Source: Zhengitettix transpicula (taxonomy: Eukaryota > Arthropoda > Insecta > Orthoptera > Tetrigidae). Taken from it: a DNA stretch of 64,000 nucleotides. The notes beneath the pieces are model-generated. The model was not told the DNA's origin. It searched no databases and saw nothing but the letters and a program-made list of their open reading frames with translations. Of the stretch, positions 48,101 to 61,115 are shown one piece after another. Each line of letters starts with the position of its first letter. The stretch's first letter is position 1. The stretch lies in the NCBI GenBank assembly GCA_037074705.1, contig CM073595.1:67384139-67448138 (forward strand), in the 5' to 3' direction. Position numbers and translations under genes: made by a program.

Positions 48101-48721
48101 ATCATTTACTTGCGGGTTGACAGATAGTAAATTGTGCAGTTTTACCATAATGTTTTCTGGTACCAAGGAAATTGGCTCGTTAACACACACACACATACAC
48201 ACCCAGACAATTATTAACACATTATAGACACGCCATTTATACACGGAATTTAATAGTCAACACTTTCTGCTTGCTAAAATGACTCACACGCTGTTCCTTC
48301 TACAAAATGTTACTAACACACTCCAAAGTTTATCTGCTGGATGCAATAACCGGGGGCTCCCAATAATTGAAGAAAAATGTAACTCATTAATGTAAGCTAG
48401 ACTCCGAACTATCATAGTTGGCGTTGGATCGTCGTAATTATTTGCTCACCGACTGGAACCTGTAGACCGTTTTTGAATATTTGAGCTGTCAAATTACATA
48501 CAGCCAGACACTTTCTGAATTTCTGTCCTTTCTCGTCCGTCTCATACCATACACCTCGAGCACTCTGGAGCACTGTGCGTCTAGCGAACGATCAAAATTC
48601 TACAATCCCAGCAAGCATGGATTATTGCCACATATTCTTGTATATAACTTGTGTGTTTTTACGCCGCCAACAATACAAGTCCAAATTTTGTTCATTAATT
48701 AATTATTCCCTTTTAATTACC

Positions 48722-48724
<3 letters not shown>

Positions 48725-48757
<33 letters not shown>
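48725..48757. repeat. (AT)n microsatellite
   Basis: An uninterrupted AT dinucleotide run of about 33 bp. Confidence 0.9.
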
Positions 48758-48759
<2 letters not shown>

Positions 48760-51700
48760 TAACCAATAAAAGAATAAGAGGAAAAAGATACATTCCGAAC
48801 TACAAAATTAAACTGTGTTCGTATTCAGGGTTCGGTTACAAAAGTTGAGCTAATAGAATAATTTATTTTTTTGGATGCTAACAAAGAAAATCCGCCTCAC
48901 GATCATGAAAAGAAGAAATGAGATGGAGGAAATATGTACAGGGTGACACGGAAAGAGGGGAACTTCTGAGAAAAACCTGTGCTCACCTTACAAACTCTCG
49001 TCGGTTGAGTAAACTTTTTTCTGGCAAAAAACACGATGTACCATAATTACTGGCAAGGTTGTCTGCATGAAACTCAGACAACTATATTGGTGTCATCGTC
49101 AGTCATACAAACCAGTTTCTCATAAATATAGATAGATATAAAGGTGCATTTCAAAATAGAACATATGGTAAATAAAAATATGGTTCGAGTAACTGCATAT
49201 CTTTTTGTAATATGAAAATAAATGGTAAACAACAATTTTGACCAATTATTTAAGGGATCAGGAAATGTGTAACAAATGCTTCGGTAAGAATTTTCAGTGC
49301 GGCCTGCATAACGTTCTGAGAAAATAAGGAAACCTCGTCCGGGATAACGGCAGGAGTTCGGTGCTGTTACAGAAGTGTCTATATAACCACACATTCTACT
49401 TTGTCAATTCCGTAGAGGATATTTCGATCAAATCTATGTTTTTGTATGGAGGTAGTGAAAATAAATACTGTAACACGACAGAGCGTTATGTTAATTAGGG
49501 TTTAATAACAATGTTTTTTACTGAATATATAAGTAATGTTTGGTCCGAAAAATCGGGACCCCAAGTGGTTGATGACTGGGATGATAATGTTGCGGTTTTC
49601 CTGAAATTTGGGATGGACATTACAATTTTCTGACAACCATGTGATTTCAATGAGATTCTTCGTGTCAGAAATCGGCTAAGACAAAAGCGAGATAGATTAC
49701 TACCTGCAAAGTCTCGTAGTAACGCAGAACGTAACTTGGAAAATCTTACTAGAGAGCAGCGCGTAACCTCCAGATTTATGCAACAAAGGTTACTGCAAAG
49801 TATCCTCAATCATAGTCGTACCTAGTGCGTTAATTTAATTTGTAAATGAGCAGATTGTTTCGCTGATCTACCGGAAAAAATATTATTGCAGGTCTAATAA
49901 AGTAATTATTTGTTAAATACCCTTTAAATTTCCATTAATTTGCTACGTAAATAACCCACGCGCTACATAAAGTGACTGCATACGTAGTTATTTAATCAAT
50001 CATATCAATTGCCCGTTTCTTTCTGTAGCCAAACTAACCCTCAGCTTCAATACGAAGGCTAACCGAAAGTATCCCAAAATAAGCAATAAATAGTTACATG
50101 AATGTTTCCAGTGCACAAAAACAAAATACTTTAGGAAAATTAAAAGGCATAAAAATTGAACCTAATGTTTCGAATATACTGCGAAATTATTCCTGTCGGT
50201 ACTTTTTTCAACAGCATTAGACTTAAATTTAGCTTTTGCAACAATTAAGGGACAGCGGCTCTAAATGTTCAAATGTACGTAACAAAAACAGAAATTCGGA
50301 GATATTATAGTTTATATAAACAATAAATTATTGGATGATACATAGTCGAAATTTTAACTCCCCCGTAATCAGAAACAAATGTCTAAAAGTAATTAATGTC
50401 AACGAAAAATAACTGGAGTAAAATGCCTCGGAAAAAATAATAGAATATCTGGAAGAATGTTATTCCGCCATGGAGCAGAAATAGTTCGAAATATTGATGA
50501 CCTAATTGCGGGCAGTGTGTTATCTTGTTTCAGGATTATTTTAGAAACTGTTCTCCGGAGAATAGTTTTTGCATATTATACACCGGGAAAACCTTCACAA
50601 ACTGGCAACTATGTTGGAGTTTTCTTATGCCTAAACTCGTAGACATCTTAGTTGTAACACTAGTGGAATCTTAAAAACTGTGATGAAAATTTTTACAGTT
50701 CTCTTGATAAAACCGCAAACCCGTTAGCGATGACTTGAAAACCTCTTATCCTATCTACACCTTTCTAAACCTAGCTGATATTTTGCGATAAAATGTCCTC
50801 AACTACTCCACATTCCTTCCGGCTTTCGCAGCAATGCTCGTTACTCGTTCGAAAACTGTCCGAAAATCGAACCACAATGTCCGTCTTTCTTGGGCTGAGT
50901 TGAACCAAGTAGGTCCTCGCCTGAATGACACTGACGTCCTGAACAAAGACAAAGGTTTGTTTAAGTGCTTTAGACCCACGTTTCCTTCTTTCCTTACCGT
51001 AGTTTGCTATTTCTTATCTTAGCATTATCGGCATAATTTCCAATCCCCATTTCCCGTGCCATGCGAATTTTGCGAAAAGCCGAATTTCATTGTTCTTTAT
51101 AAACCGCAATTCTGTCATTGAACTTCAAAATTACGTTAGTTTTGTATTCGGTTCATTTAGGCAGAGACACACTGACACAATGGCCGGGACCAGAGTTGCA
51201 CGCTAATGGCCCTTAAGTCCTTGTGACATTCGACTGTTAAGCAACGGACGTTTCAACACGTCCAACTCACCGAAACATACTAGCTTTCGATAAGCCATGA
51301 CAACCAGCATTATACAATCGTGCAAAATGTTACTGACAATAAATCGGAATAGAACGTGGTTTTACTTTACGGAAAAATACACGAACTGTGACGGCTGGTT
51401 CTCTGAAACGACGAGACACGAGGACAGCGTAATTTAATTCCAGCAAGTGCTGTCTGCACTTAGCAAGCATAACTGCATAAGTTCTTTTTTTAGCTATCAC
51501 TGACAGAATCGGGCTGTCTTTTTATTATAATTTACTATATAAGCGAACGATGCAGAAACGAAAATATATTATTTACATATCATTTTATTTCAATTTTCAT
51601 CAGCACTGTCGACATAAATCCTTACCTAATTCTAAAAACACTTCACTGATTTTAATCAATCATTCATTTCGACGATCAAAGAGAATGTTCATAAATCTCC

Positions 51701-53370
51701 GTCCTGTTATACTCTACAATAGATTTTGATTGCCAAATATTTTGTGATCATCACAGCAGAAAAGTTTTCAGTATTATTGCATGCACCATATTCCTAATTG
51801 TTGGTTCCTAAAAGACAATGTGCAAGCTACAGATTTTTTTGTATAGTCCCTTAATTTGAATACCTGAAAGCTTTTGGAATAGCTTCCGTATTCAGAATTT
51901 TGAATTATTTTGCAATGTCGTTAGCAACGCAGTGAAAAAAAGGTTTTGTAACTACACAATATTGTGTAAGTTTTGGCATTTAATTTTCCGAAACTTAAAG
52001 ATATGTTTTCCATCGTCTTTACAGCTTAAAACTAATTTTGCGTTGACAGATTATACAGCATTACTACTTTTCCGCATTAAATACAATTAAATTATAATTC
52101 ATTTGGAAGAGACGGAAATTGATTCCTTGCAGAATTAAAGCACGTTAGATTTCCTGACTTTGAGTCATGTAGCTCACGTGCACTGTTTTTCCCTTCCTGA
52201 AAAATCATAAATATCAGCCAATGTTGCAGCATTACTAATAATAACGTGAAAAATTTCATTTCTCTGATCAAATAACAAAGGCTTTCCCGGTGTATTGATG
52301 TAATAAACCATTATCGGATTATTAATAATTTAATTATAAAATACTAAACGATGGATCCTATTGAAATACCGAGAAACTGATTAAATTCACTGCTGTGTTG
52401 ATATATTCAATAGTATCACGTCTTCGTCAATCCATGGTAAAATTTCGCTGTTCTACGGGCATGTCTACCTTCGGCACAGGTCTGGAATATTTGACAAACG
52501 TAGTTTTGTAGTCTTAGAAGTCATATTTATTCAGTTCTTACGAAAAATCTAATAAGTAACATCTGAAATGGAGACAGTACGGATGTAAATCGTAACTGAA
52601 ATCGCCCCCTTCCCAAAACGAATATTTAAATATTTTTTTTATTAAAATAAACTTTTAGTCTTTCCAGTTATGATAATTTAAACATAATCATAGTATGTAC
52701 AATTTGTAAATATTTAATATGTAGACTTTAAGTCTTGGATATGACCCTTGTCATTCCAAGTTCGAGGCGACTTACTTGTATACGAGGTATTTTTGAAGGT
52801 TTGCCGGCGTGATGCTTGGGAAAGATCTGCTCATGCGGGAAACTTGGTGTGCAAGAAGGAGGTTATGGGGATTATGGGAAGAACGGATATTGAGGGAGTA
52901 TGTAGTGCCAGTAGTTACAGTTAGGGGATTCCACAGTGATTTTGGGGGATGATGATGTCACTCGGGAGTTTACGTTTGAGTCTGCGATTTTGTGGAGGAG
53001 GCGGCGGGTTTCTGTAGAACATCTCAATGGTTGGATTTGGGTGTTTGATGGACCTTTTTATTAGGCACTTGGTGGATTTATGAATTATGGTATGAATTAT
53101 TCCTGTTATTAGCTCCTTTCCTGGAATGCGTTATTTGAGGACGTGTGGCCGAAATCTCAGTAATACGAAGCGGTTTGTGAACTCGTAAGTGAGAGCACTG
53201 CTTTCACTTCTTTGATCCAGTTATACAGTTGTACCCTCACACACACACACAGTTCTCCTTACGCTTTAAATAGAGTTTTTAATCCATCGTACTGATGAGA
53301 CTCAAGGCATTCACTGACGAACAGCAACGAGACTTTTCCAACCACACTCATAACCATTATTATTTTTATT
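48760..53370. other. Intergenic DNA; possible mariner-type end and a G-rich strand segment
   Basis: No gene recognised. ACAGGGTGACACGGAAAGAG near 48936 resembles a Tc1/mariner-type terminus after a TA, without a partner. At 52790-53070 the plus strand is conspicuously G-rich and C-poor. Several frames of 60-106 codons lack any signature. Confidence 0.35.
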
Positions 53371-53374
53371 ATGC

Positions 53375-53560
53375 AAGAGGTGACCCAACGGATAAGAGCG
53401 ACATTCCTATTCTAAGCTTTGAGGTTTTTGGTAACCCTGACAAGTGAATTTCTATCATCTGGCATCGTCGTTAGGTCGTTTCTTTTCTAGCCTACACGTG
53501 GGACTGTTTTTATATTAATAACTACAGCAAACAAAAAAATTATGGTTTCAGTAGTTCTGG
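53375..53560 (+). mobile_element. tRNA-derived SINE, degraded
   Basis: TGACCCAACGGATAAGAGCGAC fragments resemble a tRNA D-arm/A box (TGACCCAACGG), and GAGGTTTTTGGTAACCC about 30 bp later is a decayed B box. The SINE-like body AAGTGAATTTCTATCATCTG follows, ending near an A-rich run. Boundaries are approximate. Confidence 0.35.
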
Positions 53561-53637
53561 AGCTGGAACAGAAAAGCAGCTAGTTGTATTTGACATTTTC
53601 TTCGTATTCAAAATAGGTTTTGGTAACATTTCTAATA

Positions 53638-54100
53638 CAGGGTTATTCAAAAAGAAGGATCATATTTAAAACATTTATTTATTCCCAACTACAAAATATA
53701 GAAATATAATTCCAACGTTCCTAGACAGACAAAATATCAAAATTTGAACAGTCCGGGTAGAAGTTTCGAAGCCTCAGTTCGTTGTTTCTGGTCTGTAGAA
53801 AAATGGCGGCGTACCTGGCCACCAGACCTTACTCCCTGTGATTTTTATCTGTGGGATTACGTAAAAGAACGTGTTTTTGTCCCTCCTATGCGTGACACTC
53901 TTCAAGATCTGCGACATCGAATTGTTAAAGCTGTGAGTTCGATAATTAGAGACCAGCTGATTCGTGTGTCAGAAATGAGCCACCGTTTTGATATTTGTCG
54001 TCTAACTCATGGTGAATGAAAAATTGAACTTTTCTTTTTCCATGAACGTTGAAAAGTTTTGTATTTGAGGGTTTAGACGATAGCTTACATATTTATTCTT
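53638..54100 (+). pseudogene. Tc1/mariner-type transposase C-terminal fragment
   Basis: The frame at 53744-54019 ends with WPPDLTPCDFYLWDYVKERV then FVPPMRDTLQDLRHRI and SHRFDICRLTHGE. PDLTPCDFxLWxYxK contains the last catalytic Asp of the DDE/D triad, and the rest matches the usual C-terminus of IS630-Tc1-mariner transposases of insects. The first two catalytic acids are missing. The left edge CAGGGTTATTCAAAAAG after a TA looks like a terminal repeat; no right partner was found. An internally deleted relic. Confidence 0.75.
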
Positions 54101-54109
54101 TCCCGCTCT

Positions 54110-57100
54110 GTGTTAGGCAATATTGAGGAAACGTAAAAGCCACGTGCCCGTCTCATAATTACCGTACCATAATTGAAATTCAATGCTAATGTAGTGATGA
54201 TTTGAGTTCAATGCTCGGTCACGTGGTAGAAAAAAGAAGGAGTATTGCGGAAGTTTTTTGTATTTGTGCTGTCATATCTTACAGTCAGGATATTTTGCAC
54301 GTTAAAATTAGTTAATTTGATAAAAAAAACTACCATTCTGGAACGCGTGATAAGAAATTTAGATAATTTCAGTATCCTCAGTCTTGTAATCACCTCACTT
54401 CCCGGAAGTATCGAGGTGCCGACGAAGTTTTATGGAAAATAAATTCGTTTCGCAAAGGTATGAAAATTTACTATTAAAAATTAAAAAACCAAATAACAAT
54501 ATTGCTTTTCTCTTTACGATATAATTTTTACGTAATTCAAGCAGTAATGATAAATTGAAATTTTAGTTAGTTAGAAACGTTAGTTAAAATTATGTGTAAA
54601 ACGGAATTATTTTTTGGATATAGTCTTTCCATATAATTATCATACGAAGGAAAACCAGAGAAACTAAGAGCTGAGAACTGGAAACGAAAACCGGTCGCAT
54701 GAGTCATCCAGTATTGCAATTTCCGAAGGACCATTTACTGCGTGTAGAAAAGAATTTCTTTGTTTTCGATTAACGACATAATTCTACCAACTAGTTACTG
54801 ACTACCTTCGCACAAGGCTTTTACGTTACAGTATGTCCGAGTCGGAAGAATGGATTTCTGCAACTTGGACTTTTCGAATAGTTTTCATTGCCTTATAAGA
54901 CTCTGTCAGACTTCCTCCTGTATAAATTATTGCTCATGCTAATCAAAACTAAAATTTGATATCAATCGCCGGTAAATCTTCTAAAATATGTTTTATGATT
55001 TAAATGGTAATGGTTTTTATATTACCCCTGTTGTTGCCTAATCCAACGTATTCCTCAGTTAATTGTGACGCGGATTGCGATTCAATACATCATTATAAAA
55101 TTATTGAAATTGCATTGTTCTTGAAAGTGACTTAGTTTCTGTTTTGATTTTAGTTTGATGTACTGCTGATACTGACCATCGTAATGATGAGCTTCAGTGG
55201 TAAGTTCTAATGGTCTTACAATTTTTTAACAAGCGTACAACGTTTGTAATAATATTTTTATGAAATAATTAACATTACAAAATCAACCGGGGTGTATTAA
55301 AAAAGTATTTTTATGTTATAAAAAGACTATATTAGAATAATATGTTAAAAAGACAATACAATGAACGTACGTCTCGTAGTACCCATGTGGGTTACTATAT
55401 CAGTACAGTTCTGAGACTGTTTTATATATTAAAAAAGTAAAATTAAAAGTAAAAATGAAAATGACTCCGACGCGTCACTTGCGTTAACTCATCCTGGGGA
55501 AATGTTTCCAGCGACGTTTGCGTCTGCCGTCAACGGCGTCGGTGAAGTAAAATGTTTATACCTGCTCACTTTGAATACTGCCCTCTCTCCTAGTAAGTAT
55601 ACATGGAACGTCAACTCTCTAAAGATGCATCCCCCAACAAGAAAAAAAACATTCTCCTCTTATTATAACTTATTATCGAGTACATGACAAAATACAAGTG
55701 GTTCTTTTGACGGGATAATTTCCAATGAATATCTCCAAATCATAACAACGAAATTAAATTGCCATTTGGCTATTGTAACAGACAGTTGACAATTAATTCA
55801 CTTGGTGACAGAAGAACCAACGGCTGGTCACAGAAGCACAGGCGTAAAGATAGAAAGTGTCTTAACGAACCGTACTCCAGTACTATCCGATTCCAGGAAA
55901 ATAAAGAATATGTATTAAAACTAGCGGTTAAGCTCCTAATACAATTCCAGCGAGTGACTACGACGTTCTTCCCCACACGGTAGAGTCAGCGCGGGGAACT
56001 GCAACGATACATCTTGCATTCTTGAACGTCCACTTGTAGTGACGTTGTGATATGTTGTAAGAGAACATTCTGTCGGTGAGAACACCCCACGGGTCCGTGT
56101 AATATGGCGACAGTCTCGACGAAGACAACGCTGGTGGGGAAATGAAACGCGGAAGTGAAGATTGCTTGACGTGTGCCCTACTTGTATTCGTTGCGTGCCT
56201 TTTCCTTTACGATTAATTATGTAAATGAGCATCAAAATCTAGCAAGTGTCATCAGGGTGACTTGACTGTTTTGTTGCTTGAATCGTGGCGTTTGTGTTCG
56301 CAGTTGCTGCTGATACTTTCACTTGGTTTATGGCCGCGAGGGGATTGAAGTCTGATGGCGAGTCAGCATATACTTCATATGTATAACTTCAATAATTCTT
56401 TCCCGATGAAACCGATTAATAGGGGACTCGGGTTATCTACCGTGTTAACGTGCCATCAAAACGCAAAATTTCTCAGCTTTACTCTCCTTAGACTCTATTT
56501 TTGCCTATTTACAAATTTTACCATTATATACAGTAAATTGTTTTATTTATTGATTAGGTCCTGTCTAACGTTACTCATTATCACAGCAATTTTATATTTT
56601 ACAATGATAATACCGAAACGGGTCAACTACCTTGACAATATCTAAAACTGGAGGGCTTCTTCTGATAGTTGAACGAGCCGTATCTTGGATTTGCTATTTA
56701 AATAACAGCTTTCGTGTGGTATGTAAAATCGTGGGGCACCAATATTTCTCGCACAAAGATTTTATTTGGACGTTTCAAACTATTATAGAAATTTCGGCCA
56801 AGGTAGCCTCGTCTTTGGAACTCCAACGTCGTTCAGGCTATCAGAAAGGTTGACAAGTTCCGCGAAACGTTTTTAGAACTTGGGAAATGAAATTCAGATA
56901 ATTAAAATAATAATTAAACAAATGGAGTTTAATATTTTTTACCTATTCAAAGCTCTGTCTTTTCCCTGTGTGTCAGGGGAAACGTGTTACTTTAAAGAAT
57001 ATGAGTTCACGTGGATGGTGAATATGCAAGGATAATAATGTGTTACCATCAAATAAAATATCACAGGGGAAGACATTGGATAAATGATATGCCCGTACGA

Positions 57101-57840
57101 TGTATTGCTTGATTCCATGGAATATAAGCATTTGGTTCAGAAACTTCCTTGTTTGTACATTTTGAAAATGTTCCTTCATATTTACCACCCTCAATAGTTC
57201 AAATTTTTTAGTTTTTGATCTCCACAAGTTTGAACCAAGCCAAAACCGTCAACAATACAAAACATGAGAAACAGCTTTTCGTCCTCTAGTCTTGAGATGA
57301 CTATATGCGTTATACAACAAATCGTCATGTACTAGTTTGGTGGTAGTTTCGCACAATTATCTCAAAGCACAAAATATAAGCGGACGATTTCCTGCTACAC
57401 GTACATTAGAACAGATTTAAATCCAGGCTACGTCATCTTCGTGTTTCAATGTTTCATTACTTGCCGCTTTTGGTAAACGTTGGAAAATTGCTTGAATTTC
57501 CATCACACCAGCGTTATGAATTTCTATAAGTGGAAAGCATCGTGCAGACTATAAATAAGCGCCGATCCCGCTAACATGTGCAAGGTTTTCGCTCATAGAA
57601 TGTGCCTTTCGAACTAAATTTAGGATGAATCTTCGTCCATTGCCTGCCGTTAAGTGACGTACAATTGAAGTTGTGAAACTGGTTTTACGTCACGGAAGTG
57701 TGAGACTTATCGTGCTACAACTTCACCAAGTTTCACTTATTTAGTTAACAGAAAATAATTATTCTCCGCGTTTGATTGATGAGAAATGTTGGAAAAAACT
57801 TGAGCGCGTTGGATCATCATCGGTAGGTACATTCAGAATG
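54110..57840. other. Intergenic DNA, nothing recognised
   Basis: Short frames only, including overlapping opposite-strand frames at 55759-55983, none with a family motif. No element identified. Confidence 0.4.
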
Positions 57841-57844
57841 CTCA

Positions 57845-58560
57845 CATTATGGATCTGAGTCACACCCGATGAAGGCACGACTTGTGACAGAATCGTCTGT
57901 TAATTATTAAAATCTTGACTTTTACGTCTTGATCAATTTCTGGATTAAATTATCTAAACATGCTAACTTCTACAACACCATAATTTTTTTATTAAATTGT
58001 ATAAAATCTGCTTTCGCATTAAAAAGTATGAATTATCTAATTTTATTGATCTTGTTGAACCTAATATCAACTTTTTTAACTCAGATCGACAAGACTATAT
58101 CAGAAGGAAAATTGTTCATTTTTTCAGACCAATCTTATTTCTGACGTCATATTTACCAGTAATTTAATAAGTTATCTGAAAATAATTGTTCCTAAAAATT
58201 CCTCAACTAATTTTTAGACCGTTGCCAGGGAAAAAACGGAATATATTAACAACATTCTTATTTCGTACAGAACTACTTATAAACCTTTTAATAAAATGGT
58301 TCCTTCCGACATAGAGAATTAAAAAATTTATGAAAAAGATACAAACTGAGATTATATATATATATATATTCCTTATTCCTATACACCCAGGTCATACGCT
58401 TTGCCAAAGATTCATAAATAGTGTGTACCACATAAATTGTCAGTTCTGTCAATAACCCTGTAATCCTTTATCTACCTTAACTTTATCAATGGTTACATAA
58501 TAGCTTATTAAAGTGACTTTATATTTGTTCATAGTTTAGGGACGTGAATCGTAGGTAGGA
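57845..58560 (+). mobile_element. Penelope-like retroelement, 5' region scrap
   Basis: 57866-57897 carries a hammerhead-like core (CCGATGA, stem GGCAC/GTGAC, GAATCGTC). About 500 bp downstream, 58388-58480 encodes PRSYALPKIHK, and after a stop and shift SVNNPVILYL. This is the block PR.YGLPKIHK...PLRPIVSS...SP.Y near the start of Penelope-like reverse transcriptases. Several stops and shifts interrupt it. An AT microsatellite (about 58351-58370) lies within. Confidence 0.5.
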
Positions 58561-58739
58561 ATTCAGATTCCCTTTGCACAGCTTCAATTTTATTCCATTT
58601 TATTCGTAAAATTGTTCAAGGAAATTTCGAAATTGAATCATATCATTGAATCAAGGTTATTTACTGTCATACCCTTGAATAAAATAAACATAGGATGCTT
58701 AAAGTTCGGTACAGACCACAAATTAGCTCTACGAATCTA

Positions 58740-59370
58740 TGATTCAGGTTATTGAGGTTTTGTAATAAAATAATTATATGAGATGATCATACGAACGATT
58801 TTCAATATACATATAGATACTTGTATTAATAGATCTAATCAACTATTGGGCTTTATTAAAAGAACATGTAAATATTTTAATTCTATTGGTACTTTTAGAA
58901 TTCTATATTTACCTTTAATTAAACCTATATTGATGCACTGTAGCAGAATGTGGTCTCCATATACTCAAGTGAATATTTATAAAATGGAAATTGCAGAACA
59001 TAAATTTTTCAGAATATCTTTTAAGTTAAAACTGGAAGATCCTTATTTACATCATAATTATGAACATATATCTTCTATTCTAAAAATCCATACACTTAAG
59101 TCTTCTAGAATGGCATCTGATTTTAAATTTATTTTTAATATAAGTAATAATATGATTGAAATTTTAAAATCTTTAAATTTTAAAGTTCCTGATATATATT
59201 GAAAACAGAAAAAAATGTTTTTCATAGAATATTATAAATCTAATTATACACAGATTAATCCGTTAACCAGAATTTGTAAAATTATTAACGAATATGATAT
59301 AAATTTGTATAACTTGAATTATTTTCAATTAATGAAATTTTCATATACAAATATTTATATTTATGAATAA
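58740..59370 (+). pseudogene. Non-LTR retrotransposon (LINE) reverse-transcriptase C-terminal region
   Basis: A 139-codon frame (58783-59202) contains HIDTCINRSNQLLGFIKR then TCKYFNSIGTFRILYLPLI, KPILMHCSRMWSPY and KMEIAEHKFFRI. These match the region just after the RT palm in Jockey/CR1-type LINEs (H...SR....LGFI.R....F.....L..LY..LVRP.LEY...VWSP......E..Q.KFLR). After a TGA at 59200 the same frame continues (INPLTRICKIINEY) to about 59368, so the stop is a decay mutation. No catalytic YxDD is present. Confidence 0.8.
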
Positions 59371-60785
59371 TTATTGTCATTATTTTAAAAATTGTATTAT
59401 ATATAAGCGCTCGGTATATATGATTATTTTCTGAAAATTTTTAACTGGACATAAAGACCGTTAAGTTAAAATAAATAAATATGATACTTAAGGAACTGAA
59501 AATAACTGTTGATGAAAAAAATAATTATGTTTTAGATTTAAAATCAAAATTATTTAGTATTTAAAATATATTTAAGCTGGAAAAACTTACTTGGTATATA
59601 TTAATCCTTAATTAGTCATGTTAGGAATTAAAACGTTCAACACTATTTAAACAGAAATGCCTCCATGTGTGAACGTACCTGTAGGAAAATTGTTCATTTT
59701 ATAAAATAAAGTTACGGGATAAAAATTATAAACGCTAAATACTAATACGGTGTAAATGATTTTAACATCTCATTGATTCTAATAATTAAATACCTTTAAA
59801 GCATAGAACAATTTTGAAATCTCTTGCACTATTTAAAATAATCTTGCGAAAGGACTTGGTTAATTTCCATCATTGGTCAATAGAATAACGCCAGTAAATA
59901 TTCAACAGACTGAATAGATTACTTTAGTGAATATTCAGCTGCAAATACTAAATGTAGTTGTTTTTCTTTCATAATTGCCCATAAAGAGTTTTCCACTCTG
60001 AATCTTTTCGTTATCCATGCGAGCTTCCGGGGGCTATGAGCTCGTCTTCATTATACTAATGACCCGATACAAATCTGTTGCGACAGCTTCAATAAACAAC
60101 GACACGAGGACAGAAAACAGTTTAAACTGTGCGACATCTCTTGTCTTCGCTTGACAATCAACACTGCAACAACAACGGCCAGATCTGGACCAAGTAATAC
60201 TTGTATCCTTCTCAGGGAATTCAATGACGATGATATCAGTTAATGATGTTTCCGTTCACGACATATTAAAGTTTTAAGTGAATTGCCAAAAAAAAGTAAG
60301 GCAAATAATAGTATAATAAGATCACGCGGGACATTGTATTGATTTACATGAACAGAGTTCGAATCAGATAGTGTCTGAACAGACTTGGAATTTTTGTTGT
60401 AATGGGAATATTTTGTGCTGGTCAATGCGGCAATAGGGCAGGTATTTTTCAACAAAGGAAACGTGTTCTCTATTTTAATCAACTGAAAACTCGTTTCGCA
60501 TAAATTTCTAATATTGAAAACCGATATTTAAAGAGATCTAAAAACAAGCGTATTCGGTATTCGAGCACTTTTAACGTATAAGGTATTGATATTTTCTTAT
60601 TTCATAATTTATTAAACATTAAAATTTAATATTTATGAAATTTAGATTTCTATGCGTTACTGTGTATGAGCTGAATATCTAATTAGAAGAGTGTTAAAAC
60701 GTGGTGACATAGTGTTGTAACTCAAAGTGCACGTCTATTTTTTAACATTACATTTTCTTTGGCGTGCGGAATTACTGTTAATGAT
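59371..60785. other. Intergenic DNA, nothing recognised
   Basis: AT-rich. A minus-strand frame at 60240-60482 has no signature. No element identified. Confidence 0.4.
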
Positions 60786-60789
60786 ATTT

Positions 60790-60885
60790 TTTATTTAAAA
60801 CTATATAAACTCTTTCCTCTCACGGGATCCGAACCCGAGACAACTGTGATGCAATGCAGTGACGCTGACCAGTGGAGGTCGGCTA
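60790..60885 (-). mobile_element. tRNA-derived SINE head
   Basis: On the minus strand, an A-box-like TGGTCAGCGTCACTG (from 60871) is followed about 25 bp later by a near-perfect B box GGTTCGGATCC (60835-60825) within CGGGTTCGGATCCCG. No complete cloverleaf is evident. This arrangement is the pol III promoter of a tRNA-derived SINE or tRNA relic. Confidence 0.45.
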
Positions 60886-61055
60886 ATTTGAATATTCAGC
60901 AGACACCAATCTTCTCTACGCTCCTTATTGCTAATGTTGATGGCCGATCTCCTGTATTCCAATACAGACCTGTCTTTGTCCAACCTGCCATTTTATTCTT
61001 TCATGTCCTATTAGTTTCCATTTTAAACTTTTTATTCTTACCAGTGTGTTCGTAG

Positions 61056-61115
61056 CTCACGTCCTAATTCTTGTGGTTTATTCTTCTCACGTCCTAATTC
61101 TTGCGGTCTATTCTT
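61056..61115 (+). repeat. 30-bp tandem duplication (2 copies)
   Basis: Units at 61056-61085 and 61086-61115, both of the form CTCACGTCCTAATTCTTG.GG then T.TATTCTT, differ at two bases. Confidence 0.85.
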
